64,000 bases of DNA from Achromobacter sp. UMC46 (GCF_014170335.1 NZ_LZZS01000004.1:930001-994000), one strand, 5' to 3'. Shown: positions 43,680 through 53,538, numbered from the stretch's first letter. Translations and numbers: made by a program. Notes: generated by a model from the sequence alone, not told the origin.

Positions 43680-44777
43680 TCAGCATCCTTGCGCCAGCAG
43701 TTCCGCCATGCCGCCCCGCGACAGGCGGGCGAGCCCCAGGCATTCCAACGTGCGGCCTTCCGCGTACAGGTCGCGGCCGGTGATGGCGCCCGCGAGGCTC
43801 AGCAAGCCTTGCGCCACCGGCGTGGGCACGCCCGCCCAGCGGCCCGTGGACACCAGGAACGACAGGCCCAGCCGCGTGTCTTCCAGCATGTAGCGGTGAG
43901 CGTGCAAGTCGATGGTTTCGCGCCAGTCGCCGCTGTCGGTGAGCTTGCCGTGGGCGCCCCGGCCATACATCCACTCGTCGCCTTCGGTGGCGTAGTGGTC
44001 GGCCAGCGGGAAGTGCGGCGCGGCGTAGCCCAGCGCCTCGCGGATCGCGATGCGTTCGGCGTCCAGCGCATCGGTGATGCGGCGGATCGAGGCTTGCGTG
44101 CCTTCGTTGTGGATGTCCCACTTGTCGAAGTGTTCCAGCGGACCGGCGTTCATCATGATGAGCGGCGGGTGGATGATGGGGCCGGCGTTCATCAGCGCGC
44201 CGGACAGGGCGTCCTCGATCGGTTCGATGGCCGGGTAGGCCTGCCGCAGCAGCGCCAGCGCGTCTTGCGACAACCGGCTGGGGAACACGCCCGTGGGCAG
44301 GCGCGTGGCATAGCCGCTGATGACCACGGTGTTGCCGTGCTTGCGCGCCAGGTAGGGCAGGGTGCCGGTTTCCGCAAAGGCCACGCGGGCGGGGTTGCCC
44401 GCATCTTTCTGGGCACGGGCGAAGACGTAGCTGCCGAAGGTGCCCGGGGGCAGGAACACGACTTGCCCGTCTTGCAAGCGCGGCGCCAATTCAGCGGCCA
44501 GCGCATCGTGGGTGGTGGACGGCAGCGGGATGACCAGCACCTGGGCATCGGCCACCGCGTCGCCCAGGGCGTCGGCCAGTTGCAGATGGCCGGGGCCGCG
44601 GCCCAGCGGAATGCGGCGTGTGCCCCGGTAGTCGGTGACGGTCAGCGCGCCCGCATCACGCAGGCCTTGGAACGCCGCGCCGTCGCGCCGCCACCAGCGC
44701 ACCTCGTGCCCTTTTTCCGCCAGCTCGGCGGCCGCCGCATAGCAGCCGTGGCCGCCGCCCAGTACGCTGATTCGCAT
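43680..44777 (-). CDS. Opine/octopine dehydrogenase-family protein
   Basis: 365 residues with RISVLGGGHGCYAAAAELAEKGHEVRWWRR (NAD(P)-binding) and the C-terminal NAD/NADP octopine dehydrogenase domain, including PIIHPPLIMMNAG with the likely catalytic His and a WDIHNEGTQ segment. The family makes or degrades N-carboxyalkyl amino acids (opines) using NAD(P). AAGGAG precedes ATG 44777. Paired with the hydroxyacyl-CoA-type dehydrogenase; a peptide-type ABC importer lies nearby, suggesting catabolism of an imported N-substituted amino acid. Confidence 0.82.
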   Translation of the reverse strand: MRISVLGGGHGCYAAAAELAEKGHEVRWWRRDGAAFQGLRDAGALTVTDYRGTRRIPLGRGPGHLQLADALGDAVADAQVLVIPLPSTTHDALAAELAPRLQDGQVVFLPPGTFGSYVFARAQKDAGNPARVAFAETGTLPYLARKHGNTVVISGYATRLPTGVFPSRLSQDALALLRQAYPAIEPIEDALSGALMNAGPIIHPPLIMMNAGPLEHFDKWDIHNEGTQASIRRITDALDAERIAIREALGYAAPHFPLADHYATEGDEWMYGRGAHGKLTDSGDWRETIDLHAHRYMLEDTRLGLSFLVSTGRWAGVPTPVAQGLLSLAGAITGRDLYAEGRTLECLGLARLSRGGMAELLAQGC

Positions 44778-44881
44778 GATCAAGCTCCTTCGATAGAAGC
44801 TTGATCCTAGCGGCGGCACCCGGGGCAGGCTGCGCAAAACGCGCAGGCGCCGTTCCGATCCGGCAAGGGAATGCGCGGCGA

Positions 44882-45865
44882 TTATCCGCGGTGCTGCCGC
44901 AATGTGTCCGACGGCAGGCAGCCGTAGCGCTTGCGGTAATGCGTGGCGAAATGCCCGAAGCTGGCCACGCCATGGCGCAGCAGGATGTCGGTCACGCTGT
45001 CGCCCATGTGCGCGGCCTCAAGCGCCGCGTGCACCAGCGCCAGGCGCTGGTTGCGCACATAGTCGCTGGGGCTTTGCTTCAAGAACTGCGTGAAGCCGTT
45101 CTGCAGCGTGCGGATCGACACGCCGCAGTGCGCGGCCAGGTCCGCCAGCGAGATCGCTTCGTCGACATGCGTTTCGATGTATTCGCGGGCGCGGCGCACA
45201 TGCTGGGGCAGGGGCTGCCGGCGGTCGGCGCGCAGTTGCGCCGAATAGTTGTGGGGCAGCTGGGTCAGCAGCAAGGCCAGCAGATAGTCGGAAAAGCCCC
45301 CGGCCAGCGTCTGGGTGACGCCGTCGATGGCCGGATGCTGGTACAGCCGGCACAGGTAGTCCAGCGTTTCGCGCACGGCAGCCAGGCCCGGCGCGTCGGC
45401 GTCCACTTCCAGGTCGAACACGAGGGCGTGGCGGATCGGCCGGTCCAGCAGGCGTTGCAACTGGTGCTCCAGCGCCTGCCGTTCCACGCGCAGGATCAGG
45501 TTGCGGCAATCGCGTCCAATGCTGATCACGCTGGGTTCCGATGGCGACGAGATCGTCATGCCTCCGGCGCGCATCGGGGCGCGGCGCTTGCCCAGCGTGA
45601 CCAGTCCCGTGCCTTGCAGCGTGATGCGGATCAGGTAATAGCTGGCGATGTCGCCGGCGTCGATTTCGACTTCGGCGCCGTAGTGCAGGTCGAACAGCGC
45701 CGCGCTGCCGAAAAACACGCCGTAAAGCCGCGACTGCAAGGGCTTCCCCTGCGCGACGCACATGCGGTGCGACCACAGGTGCTGGCTGACCTGGTCCTTG
45801 ATCTCGGTGGCGTTGCCCGAGTCCAGCAAGCAATGGCGGTTCAGCGGATAGGTGTCGTTGAACAT
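44882..45865 (-). CDS. AraC-family regulator with AraC-binding-like sensor
   Basis: 327 residues: N-terminal effector domain (SRLYGVFFGSAALFDLHYGAEVEI, YYLIRITLQGTGLV) and C-terminal double HTH (ISLADLAAHCGVSIRTLQNGFTQFLKQSP, VTDILLRHGVASFGHFATHYRKRYG). AGGAAA precedes ATG 45865; the extra 48 codons of the open frame run through the promoter. It diverges from the MFS carrier at 45986 and precedes the two dehydrogenase genes on its own strand, so either set may be regulated. Confidence 0.87.
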   Translation of the reverse strand: MFNDTYPLNRHCLLDSGNATEIKDQVSQHLWSHRMCVAQGKPLQSRLYGVFFGSAALFDLHYGAEVEIDAGDIASYYLIRITLQGTGLVTLGKRRAPMRAGGMTISSPSEPSVISIGRDCRNLILRVERQALEHQLQRLLDRPIRHALVFDLEVDADAPGLAAVRETLDYLCRLYQHPAIDGVTQTLAGGFSDYLLALLLTQLPHNYSAQLRADRRQPLPQHVRRAREYIETHVDEAISLADLAAHCGVSIRTLQNGFTQFLKQSPSDYVRNQRLALVHAALEAAHMGDSVTDILLRHGVASFGHFATHYRKRYGCLPSDTLRQHRG

Positions 45866-45985
45866 GCTTTCCTGCGCGGTGGGAACAGTCGTTGCGTCCG
45901 GCGTATAGAGCCCGGTTGCGCAAAGACCTACAACAGATGGACAAACGGGACGCAGTCCGATCCCGGCACACTCCAAGGGAAAACC

Positions 45986-47362
45986 ATGACTGACGCCACC
46001 CTGCAGCAAGGGACAAGACGAAGCTACGCCTATGAGTGGTACGTCGTCGTGATATGCATGCTAGCGTACATATTTTCCTTCGTCGACAGACAGATCCTGG
46101 CGCTGATGATCGAACCGATCAAGCACGATCTGCAGCTGTCCGACACGCAGTTCAGCCTGCTGCACGGCCTGGCGTTCTCGTTGTTCTACGCCTTCATGGG
46201 CATCCCCATCGCCCTGCTGGCCGACCGCTATTCGCGGCCGAAGATCATCGCGATCGGGGTGGCGTTCTGGAGCCTGGCTACCGCGGCCTGTGGCTTGTCG
46301 CGCAACTTCGCGCAGATGTTCCTGGCGCGCATCGGCGTGGGCGTGGGCGAAGCCGCCTTGTCGCCCGCCACCTACTCCATGCTTAGCGACATGTTCCCGC
46401 GTGAAAAGCTGGGGCGCGCGGTGGGCATCTATTCGATCGGATCGTTCATCGGCGGCGGCATGGCCTTCCTGATCGGCGGCTACGTGATCGACTTGCTCAA
46501 GAGCGTGGACACCGTGGTGGTGCCATGGATCGGCGCGATGCGGCCGTGGCAGGTCACGTTCTTCATTGTTGGGTTGCCCGGCTTGCTGGTGGCGCTGGCG
46601 ATTCTGCTGACCGTGCGCGATCCGCAGCGGCTGGGCCTGCGCCGCAACGCCGCCGGGGATGCGCAAAAGCCCACGCTGCGCGACACCGTCCGGTTTCTGG
46701 GCCGGCACCGGGGCACGTTCTTTTGCCATTACCTGGGCTTCTCGTTCTACGCGATGGTGCTGTTTGCGCTGCTGAGCTGGACGCCCGCGTTCTACATGCG
46801 CAAGTTCGGGATGTCGCCGACGGACGCGGGCTACATGCTGGGCGTAGTGGTGCTGGTGGCCAATACCGCCGGCGTATTCTGCGGCGGCTGGCTGATGGAC
46901 TGGCTGGCCAAGTGCGGCTATGGCGACGCGCCGTTGCGCGCGGGCGTGATCGGCGCGCTGGGCATGGCGTTGCCGGCGGTGGCCTTCACGCAGGTGGACA
47001 GCCTGTGGCTATCGGTGGGGCTGCTGCTGCCCGCGATGTTCTTCGCGTCGTTCCCCATGCCCACATCCACCGCGGCCATGCAGATCTTGCCGCCCAACCA
47101 GCTTCGCGCCCAGGTGTCGGCCTTGTTCCTGCTGATCTCGAACCTGATCGGCCTGGGCCTGGGCACGACCGCGGTGGCCTTGCTGACCGACCGGCTGTTC
47201 AAGCAGCCGGCGGCGGTGGGGCAGTCGCTGTCCCTGCTGATCGGCGGCGCGACGGTGCTGTGCGTGCTGCTGCTGGCATCCGGCTGCGCCCGCTACCGGC
47301 GCAGCCTGGCCTGGGAGGACGCCGCGGTGAATGCGCACTTGCAAGGCGCTGGTACACAGTAA
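45986..47362 (+). CDS. Major facilitator transporter
   Basis: 458-residue, 12-span MFS protein of the Spinster/organic-anion type. YIFSFVDRQILALMIEPIKHDL in helix 1, LLADRYSRPKIIAIG (loop 2-3) and RIGVGVGEAALSPATYSMLSDMFP are typical. AAGGGA lies 8 bases before ATG 45986. Divergent from AraC, and followed after 55 bases by the M20 amidohydrolase, whose substrate it may import. Confidence 0.88.
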   Translation: MTDATLQQGTRRSYAYEWYVVVICMLAYIFSFVDRQILALMIEPIKHDLQLSDTQFSLLHGLAFSLFYAFMGIPIALLADRYSRPKIIAIGVAFWSLATAACGLSRNFAQMFLARIGVGVGEAALSPATYSMLSDMFPREKLGRAVGIYSIGSFIGGGMAFLIGGYVIDLLKSVDTVVVPWIGAMRPWQVTFFIVGLPGLLVALAILLTVRDPQRLGLRRNAAGDAQKPTLRDTVRFLGRHRGTFFCHYLGFSFYAMVLFALLSWTPAFYMRKFGMSPTDAGYMLGVVVLVANTAGVFCGGWLMDWLAKCGYGDAPLRAGVIGALGMALPAVAFTQVDSLWLSVGLLLPAMFFASFPMPTSTAAMQILPPNQLRAQVSALFLLISNLIGLGLGTTAVALLTDRLFKQPAAVGQSLSLLIGGATVLCVLLLASGCARYRRSLAWEDAAVNAHLQGAGTQ

Positions 47363-47417
47363 AAAATAGCGCATCCGGAAGCCGCATGCCGCGGCCGTCC
47401 CTTGAACAGGAACCCCC

Positions 47418-48692
47418 ATGACGCTTGCCTCCGCATCCCCCACCCTGGCCGACTTGCGCGTGGACGGCGCGCGCCTGTGGCAGTCGCTGATGGACCTGGC
47501 CCGCATCGGCGGCACCGAAAAGGGCGGCGTTTGCCGCCTGGCCCTGACCGACCTGGACCGCCAGGGCCGCGACCTGTTCGTCAATTGGGCGATGGAGGCG
47601 GGCTGTGACGTCCGCGTCGACGCCATCGGCAACGTCTTCGCGCGTCGGCCCGGGCGGGACAATACCTTGCCCGCGGTCATGACGGGCAGCCATATCGACA
47701 CCCAGCCCACCGGCGGAAAATTCGACGGCAACTACGGCGTGCTGGCCGGCCTGGAAGTGCTGCGCACGCTGAACGACGCAGGCGTGCAGACCGAAGCGCC
47801 CCTGGAGCTGGCGGTATGGACCAATGAAGAGGGCTCACGCTTCGTGCCGGTGATGATGGGCTCCGGCGTCTATGCGGGCGCCTTCACGCTGGAACACGCG
47901 TTGTCGCAGCAGGACCGCGACGGCGTCAGCGTGCGCCAGGCCCTGGGCGACATCGGCTATGACGGCGCCGCTGCCGTGCCGCCTGCGCAACCGGGCGACG
48001 TGGGCGCGTACTTCGAGGCGCACATCGAGCAAGGGCCAGTGCTGGAAGCCGCCGATACCGTGATCGGCGTGGTGACGGCCGCGCTGGGCCAGCGCTGGTA
48101 CGACGTGGTGCTGACGGGTGTCGAAGCACACGCGGGCCCCACGCCCATGCCGCTGCGCCGCGACGCCTTGCTGGCGGCGTCCGAGCTGGTGCTGGCGGTG
48201 AACCAGATCGCGCTGGCGCATGCGCCCAATGCGCGCGGCACCGTGGGCTGGATGGACGTGTTTCCGAATTCCCGCAATGTGATTCCCGGCCGCGTGCGCA
48301 TGACGGTGGACTTGCGGGCCGCCGATGACGCCACGTTGTCGGCCATGGACGCCGCCTTGCGCGCAGCCGTCGAGACCGCCGCGACGGCGCGGGGCGTGGC
48401 CGCGCAGGTGGAGCAAGTGGTGTACTTCCCGCCGCAGCCCTTTGCCCCTGCGCTCGTGCAGTCAGTGCGCGAAGGCGCCAAGGCCTTGTCAATGTCCGCC
48501 ATGGACGTGGTCAGCGGCGCAGGGCACGACGCCGTGTATCTGGCGCGCGTGGCGCCGGCGGCGATGATCTTCGTGCCGTGCAAGGACGGCATCAGCCATA
48601 ACGAGATCGAGGACGCGCGTCCCGAGCACCTGGAAGCGGGATGCAACGTCCTGCTGCGCGCCATGCTGGCGCAAGCCGGCGTGGCGGCATGA
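47418..48692 (+). CDS. M20 Zn-dependent amidase/carbamoylase (HyuC/AllC type)
   Basis: 424 residues of the N-carbamoyl-L-amino-acid hydrolase/allantoate amidohydrolase branch. GSHIDTQPTGGKFDGNYGVLAGLEVL holds the first zinc ligands and bridging Asp, WTNEEGSRF the catalytic Glu pair, FEAHIEQGPVLE another ligand, and SGAGHDAVYLAR the last His. It hydrolyses a C-N bond of a carbamoyl or amide group. Start ATG 47418 is well placed. Co-oriented with the MFS carrier and the downstream ABC importer. Confidence 0.87.
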   Translation: MTLASASPTLADLRVDGARLWQSLMDLARIGGTEKGGVCRLALTDLDRQGRDLFVNWAMEAGCDVRVDAIGNVFARRPGRDNTLPAVMTGSHIDTQPTGGKFDGNYGVLAGLEVLRTLNDAGVQTEAPLELAVWTNEEGSRFVPVMMGSGVYAGAFTLEHALSQQDRDGVSVRQALGDIGYDGAAAVPPAQPGDVGAYFEAHIEQGPVLEAADTVIGVVTAALGQRWYDVVLTGVEAHAGPTPMPLRRDALLAASELVLAVNQIALAHAPNARGTVGWMDVFPNSRNVIPGRVRMTVDLRAADDATLSAMDAALRAAVETAATARGVAAQVEQVVYFPPQPFAPALVQSVREGAKALSMSAMDVVSGAGHDAVYLARVAPAAMIFVPCKDGISHNEIEDARPEHLEAGCNVLLRAMLAQAGVAA

Positions 48693-48712
48693 TCCGCTAG
48701 CGCGCATGCCCG

Positions 48713-48745
48713 CACCACGGCGGCGCATCCTGCGCTGCCGTGGTG
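48713..48745. other. Long stem-loop after the amidase gene
   Basis: A 15-bp arm at 48713-48727 pairs with 48731-48745 (one G-U pair, 3-base loop). It lies 20 bases beyond the amidase stop and probably ends or stabilises that transcript, though no U run follows. Confidence 0.5.
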
Positions 48746-48835
48746 CCGCCGCCCAAGGCCGCGCGCCGTTTCCCGCAACCCTTTCCAGGTCGTTCCCCCG
48801 GCCGCTCCCCGGGTGCTCCCGTGTCCCGCGCATGG

Positions 48836-48876
48836 CACAGAACTTGCTTATACAAATTCTGTGTACTAACTCTGTG
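48836..48876 (+). promoter_or_regulatory. CACAGAA/TTCTGTG operator-like element before the peptide ABC operon
   Basis: CACAGAA (48836-48842) and TTCTGTG (48857-48863) form an inverted repeat with a 14-base spacer that contains TATACAAA, a probable -10 region. A further direct copy, TCTGTG, follows at 48871-48876. The TATA-rich patch stands out in the GC-rich gap 48693-48898. A dimeric repressor or activator is implied; none is encoded immediately beside it. Confidence 0.5.
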
Positions 48877-48898
48877 CACGTGTCCCTGGAGAACCACA

Positions 48899-50566
48899 AT
48901 GCAGACACGGAGTATCCGCATCAAATCCCTGGCCGCCGCACTGGCGCTGACGGCGGCAAGCGCCGCGGCCCTCTCGCCGGCCACGGCACGGGCCGAAAAG
49001 GTGTTGCGCATCGGTATGACCGCGGGTGACATCCCGCGCACGCTGGGCCAGCCCGACCAGGGGTTCGAGGGCAACCGCTTCACCGGTATTCCGATGTATG
49101 ACGGACTGACCCAGTGGGACCTGTCCAAGCAGGACGGGCCCAGTGTGCTGATCCCGGATCTGGCCTTGTCCTGGGAGGTGGACGCCGCCGACAAGACGAA
49201 GTGGGTGTTCAAGCTGCGCCCGGGCGTGAAGTTCCATGACGGCTCGGATTTCAACGCGGATGCGGTGGTGTGGAACGTGGGCAAGGTGCTCGACAAGGGC
49301 GCGCCGCAGTTCGACGCGGGCCAGGTGGGCGTGACGGCCTCGCGCATGCCGACGCTGGTGTCGGCCCGCAAGATCGACGACCTGACGGTGGAGCTCAAGA
49401 CGTCGGAGCCGGATTCCTTTCTGCCGATCAACCTGACCAACCTGTATATGGCGTCGCCCGCGCAATGGCAGAAGAAGCTGGCCGCGGTGCCGGCGTCCGT
49501 GACGGATGCCGCCGAGCGGTCGCAGAAGGCCTGGGCCGCGTTCGCGGCGGACGCATCGGGCACGGGCCCGTTCAAGATGGCCAAGTTCGTGCCGCGCGAA
49601 CGGCTGGAAGTCGTCAAGTACGACGCGTACTGGGACGAGAAGCGCCGGCCGAAGATCGACCGCGTGGTGATGCTGCCGCTGCCCGAAGCCAATTCCCGCA
49701 CCGCGGCGCTGATGTCCGGCCAGGTCGATTGGATCGAGGCGCCGGCGCCCGACGCGTTCGACGCGATCAAGGCGCGCGGCTTCGTCATCTATTCCAACGA
49801 GCAGCCGCACGTATGGCCGTGGCAGCTGTCGTTCAAGGAAGGGTCGCCGTGGCTGGACCAGCGCGTGCGCCAGGCCGCCAATTTGTGCGTGAACCGGGGC
49901 GAGCTCAAGCAGTTGCTGGGCGGCATGATGGCCGAGCCCAAGGGCACGGTGCCGCCGGGCCATCCCTGGTGGGGCAACCCCAAGTTCGACATCAAGTACG
50001 ACCCGGACGCCGCGCGCAAGCTGATGGCGGAAGCGGGCTACTCCAAGGCGAAGCCGGTGAAGGTCAAGGTGCAGACTTCCGCGTCGGGCTCGGGCCAGAT
50101 GCAGCCGCTGCCCATGAACGAGTTCGTGCAGCAGAACCTGAAGGACTGCTACTTCGACGTGAGCTTCGACGTGGTGGAGTGGAACACGCTGTTCACCAAC
50201 TGGCGCAAGGGCGCCAAGGACCCTTCCGCCAACGGCAGCGACGCCATCAACGTCAGCTTCGCGGCCATGGATCCCTTCTTCGCGATCGTGCGCTTCGTCA
50301 GCACCAAGACCTTCCCGCCCACGTCGAACAACTGGGGCTATTTCGGCAACGCCGAGATCGACGGCCTGATCAAGGATGCGCGCACGACGTTCACGCCCGC
50401 GGAACGCGACGCCGCGCTGGCCAAGCTGCATGCGCGTGTGGTGGAAGAGGCGCCGTTCGTCTGGATCGCGCATGACGTCGGCCCGCGCGCGATGTCCCCG
50501 AAGATCAAGGGCGTGGTGCAGCCCAAGAGCTGGTTCATCGATATCGCCACGATGTCGATGGATTGA
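48899..50566 (+). CDS. Peptide/opine ABC transporter substrate-binding protein (SBP family 5)
   Basis: 555 residues with a signal peptide over about 1-32 (cleavage near ARAE). Family 5 hallmarks: MYDGLTQWDL, PDLALSWEVDAADKTKWVFKLRPGVKFHDG, and GTGPFKMAKF. No lipobox Cys, so a soluble periplasmic receptor. Such receptors bind dipeptides, oligopeptides, opines or glutathione. It starts the five-gene importer. Confidence 0.9.
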   Translation: MQTRSIRIKSLAAALALTAASAAALSPATARAEKVLRIGMTAGDIPRTLGQPDQGFEGNRFTGIPMYDGLTQWDLSKQDGPSVLIPDLALSWEVDAADKTKWVFKLRPGVKFHDGSDFNADAVVWNVGKVLDKGAPQFDAGQVGVTASRMPTLVSARKIDDLTVELKTSEPDSFLPINLTNLYMASPAQWQKKLAAVPASVTDAAERSQKAWAAFAADASGTGPFKMAKFVPRERLEVVKYDAYWDEKRRPKIDRVVMLPLPEANSRTAALMSGQVDWIEAPAPDAFDAIKARGFVIYSNEQPHVWPWQLSFKEGSPWLDQRVRQAANLCVNRGELKQLLGGMMAEPKGTVPPGHPWWGNPKFDIKYDPDAARKLMAEAGYSKAKPVKVKVQTSASGSGQMQPLPMNEFVQQNLKDCYFDVSFDVVEWNTLFTNWRKGAKDPSANGSDAINVSFAAMDPFFAIVRFVSTKTFPPTSNNWGYFGNAEIDGLIKDARTTFTPAERDAALAKLHARVVEEAPFVWIAHDVGPRAMSPKIKGVVQPKSWFIDIATMSMD

Positions 50567-50628
50567 TGTTGAACGCGGGCAGGATGCCGCCCCGCGCGGC
50601 ATCCTGCCCGCATTAGCCGGTGACGCCT

Positions 50629-51582
50629 ATGCTGTCCTACCTCTTCCGGCGCGTGGTGTACGCCCTGCCCATCATGGCGGGGGTCGCGCTGCTCTGTTTC
50701 CTGTTGATCCATCTGGCGCCGGGCGATCCGCTGGTGTCCATCCTGCCGCCCGATGCGTCCGCTGACCTGCAACGGCAGCTGATGCAGCTGTACGGTTTCG
50801 ACCGTCCGCTGGTCGAGCAGTTCGCGGGCTGGCTGTGGCGCGCGCTGCATGGCGATCTGGGCACCTCCATCGCCACGGGCCGCCCCGTCGCGGGCGAAGT
50901 GCTGAACGCCGTGGGCAACACCTTGCGGCTGGCCTGTCTGGCGACGATGCTGGGCTTTGTCGTCGGGGCGTTCCTGGGCTTCGTGGGCGGCTATTACCGC
51001 AATTCGCCGATGGACCGCCTTGCGTCGATCGTGTCGGTCGTCGGCGTCAGCGTGCCGCACTATTGGCTGGGCATGGTGCTGGTCATCGTGTTTTCGACCC
51101 AGCTGATGTGGTTGCCGCCGACGGGCGCGGGGCCCGGTGGTTCGGGCGAATGGGCGGCGGACTGGGCGCATTTCCGCCACATGATCCTGCCGGCCGTGAC
51201 CATGTCGGTGATCCCGATGGGCATCATCGCCCGCACGGTCCGCGCGCTGGTGGCCGAGACCCTGTCGCAGGAATTCGTGGTGGGGCTGCGCGCGCGCGGC
51301 CTGACCGACCTGGGCGTCTTCCTGCACGTCGCCAAGAACTGCGCGCCCACCGCGCTGGCCGTGATGGGCCTGCAGCTGGGCTACCTGCTGGGCGGCTCCA
51401 TCCTGATCGAAACCGTCTTTTCCTGGCCGGGCACGGGCTTTCTGCTCAATGCCGCCATCTTCCAGCGAGACCTGCCGCTGTTGCAGGGAACGATCCTGGT
51501 GCTGGCGCTGTTCTTCGTGGTGCTGAACCTGGCCGTCGACATCCTGCAAGGCCTGTTCGACCCGCGCATCGAAAGGAGCTGA
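50629..51582 (+). CDS. Peptide ABC transporter permease, DppB type
   Basis: 317-residue permease with six spans. MLSYLFRRVVYALPIMAGVALLCFLLIHLAPGDP is the DppB/OppB N-terminus, and LVAETLSQEFVVGLRARGL is the EAA loop that docks the ATPases. ATG 50629 is preferred to the in-frame GTG at 50620. It forms the membrane channel with the next gene product, 4 bases downstream. Confidence 0.92.
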   Translation: MLSYLFRRVVYALPIMAGVALLCFLLIHLAPGDPLVSILPPDASADLQRQLMQLYGFDRPLVEQFAGWLWRALHGDLGTSIATGRPVAGEVLNAVGNTLRLACLATMLGFVVGAFLGFVGGYYRNSPMDRLASIVSVVGVSVPHYWLGMVLVIVFSTQLMWLPPTGAGPGGSGEWAADWAHFRHMILPAVTMSVIPMGIIARTVRALVAETLSQEFVVGLRARGLTDLGVFLHVAKNCAPTALAVMGLQLGYLLGGSILIETVFSWPGTGFLLNAAIFQRDLPLLQGTILVLALFFVVLNLAVDILQGLFDPRIERS

Positions 51583-51586
51583 CCGC

Positions 51587-52483
51587 ATGACCGATTCCCT
51601 TGCAAGCCTGGCGGCCGCGCCCGCCGCGGCGCCGGTCGCCCGGTCGCCCGGCTACTGGTCGAACGTGTTGCGCCGCCTGCGTCGCGATCCCGTGGCCGTG
51701 GCCGCCGGCGCCATCATCCTGGCGCTGATCCTGATGGCGGTGCTGGCGCCCTGGATCTCTCCCGCCGATCCCTTCCAGGCGTCGATGCTCAAGCGCCTGC
51801 GGCCCATCGGCACCGAAGGCTATCCGCTGGGCGCCGACGAGCTGGGCCGCGACATGCTGTCGCGCCTGATGCTGGGCGCGCGGCTGTCGCTGTTCATGGG
51901 CATCGTGCCGGTGATCGCGGCCTTTGCCGTGGGCAGCGCCATCGGCATCCTGGCCGGGTACGCGGGCGGCTGGACCAGCACGCTGATCATGCGGGTGGTG
52001 GACGTGTTTTACGCCTTTCCGTCCGTACTGCTGGCGATCGCGCTGTCGGGCACGTTGGGGGCGGGCATCTTCAACGCCATCGTGTCGCTGACCATCGTCT
52101 TCATCCCGCAGGTCGTGCGCGTGGCCGAGAGCGTCACGGCGCAGGTGCGGCGCAGCGACTATGTCGACGCGGCGCGGGCCTCTGGCGCGTCGCCGTTCAC
52201 GATCGTGCGGGCGCACGTGCTGTCCAACGTGCTGGGCCCGATCTTCGTGTATTCGACCAGCCTGATCTCGGTGTCCATGATCCTGGCCTCCGGCCTGTCG
52301 TTCCTGGGCCTGGGCGTGCGGCCGCCCGAGCCCGAATGGGGGCTGATGCTCAACACGCTGCGTACCGCCATCTACACGCAGCCCTGGGTGGCGGCGTTGC
52401 CCGGCGTGATGATCTTCGTCACGTCCATGTCGTTCAACCTGTTTTCCGATGGGCTGCGGTCCGCCATGGAGGTCAAGGAATGA
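51587..52483 (+). CDS. Peptide ABC transporter permease, DppC type
   Basis: 298 residues, N-terminal OppC domain, then six spans with YPLGADELGRDMLSRLMLGARLSL and the EAA loop RRSDYVDAARASGASPFTIVRAHVLSNVLGP. GGAG lies 8 bases before ATG 51587. Its stop overlaps the next ATPase start (ATGA). Confidence 0.92.
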   Translation: MTDSLASLAAAPAAAPVARSPGYWSNVLRRLRRDPVAVAAGAIILALILMAVLAPWISPADPFQASMLKRLRPIGTEGYPLGADELGRDMLSRLMLGARLSLFMGIVPVIAAFAVGSAIGILAGYAGGWTSTLIMRVVDVFYAFPSVLLAIALSGTLGAGIFNAIVSLTIVFIPQVVRVAESVTAQVRRSDYVDAARASGASPFTIVRAHVLSNVLGPIFVYSTSLISVSMILASGLSFLGLGVRPPEPEWGLMLNTLRTAIYTQPWVAALPGVMIFVTSMSFNLFSDGLRSAMEVKE

Positions 52484-53538
52484 GCGCGTTGATCGAAACG
52501 GCACGCGCCGCCCACGACGATGTGGGCGGCCCGGCCCAGCCACTGCTGAGCGTGCGGGGGCTGGTCAAGCACTTCCCGCTCAAGCGGGATCTGTTGTCGC
52601 GCAAGCGCGGCGGCAACGCCGTGCGCGCGGTGGACGGCGTGGATTTCGATGTGAAGAAGGGCGAAACCCTGGGTGTCGTCGGCGAGTCCGGCTGCGGCAA
52701 GTCAACGACGGCGCGGCTGGTGATGCAGCTGATCGCGCAGGACCGCGGCGAACTGGTGTTCGACGGCGTCGCGGTTGGTTCGCGCGCGCTGGCGCTGCGG
52801 GAATTCCGGCGCCAGACGCAAATGGTGTTCCAGGACAGCTATTCGTCGTTGAACCCGCGCATGACCATCGAAGACTCGGTCGCGTTCGGCCCATTGGTGC
52901 ACGGCACAGCAAAAAGCGACGCCATCGCGGTGGCGCGCGGACTGCTGGGGCGGGTGGGGCTGGACCCGCAGCGATTCGCCGGCCGCTATCCGCACGAGCT
53001 GTCGGGCGGCCAGCGCCAGCGCGTGAACATTGCGCGCGCCCTGGCCTTGCACCCGCGGCTTGTCATCCTGGACGAAGCAGTCTCGGCGCTGGATAAATCT
53101 GTGGAGGCGCAGGTGCTGAACCTGCTGCTGGACCTGAAGGACGACTTCGGGCTGACGTACCTGTTCATCAGCCACGACCTGAACGTGGTGCGGTACATCT
53201 CGGACCGGGTGATGGTCATGTACCTGGGCGAAGTCGTTGAACTGGGCCCCGTCGACCAGGTCTTCGATGCGCCACGCCATCCCTACACGCAAGCGCTGCT
53301 GCGGTCCATGCCGTCGATGGAGCCTGGGCAGCGGACCGAATCGGCGCCGCTGTCGGGCGATCCCCCCAATCCCATCGATCCGCCTCCGGGCTGCCGCTTT
53401 CATACGCGCTGCGCCCAGGCGCGCGCGGCCTGTGCGCAACAGGCGCCCGTCATGACGCGGCAGGGCGACGGCCATGCCGTGCGTTGCCTGATCCATCAAC
53501 CCGATTCCGGCTACGCCGCTTCAGGAGCGCTGATATGA
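52480..53538 (+). CDS. Peptide ABC transporter ATP-binding protein, DppF type
   Basis: 352 residues. Walker A GESGCGKST, signature LSGGQRQRVNIARAL, Walker B LVILDEAVSALD, H-loop ISHDLNVVRYI, and the C-terminal oligopeptide_C extension with CRFHTRC-type cysteines that may hold an FeS cluster. It overlaps the permease and second ATPase genes by 4 bases each. Placing F before D reverses the E. coli dpp order. Confidence 0.92.
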   Translation: MSALIETARAAHDDVGGPAQPLLSVRGLVKHFPLKRDLLSRKRGGNAVRAVDGVDFDVKKGETLGVVGESGCGKSTTARLVMQLIAQDRGELVFDGVAVGSRALALREFRRQTQMVFQDSYSSLNPRMTIEDSVAFGPLVHGTAKSDAIAVARGLLGRVGLDPQRFAGRYPHELSGGQRQRVNIARALALHPRLVILDEAVSALDKSVEAQVLNLLLDLKDDFGLTYLFISHDLNVVRYISDRVMVMYLGEVVELGPVDQVFDAPRHPYTQALLRSMPSMEPGQRTESAPLSGDPPNPIDPPPGCRFHTRCAQARAACAQQAPVMTRQGDGHAVRCLIHQPDSGYAASGALI

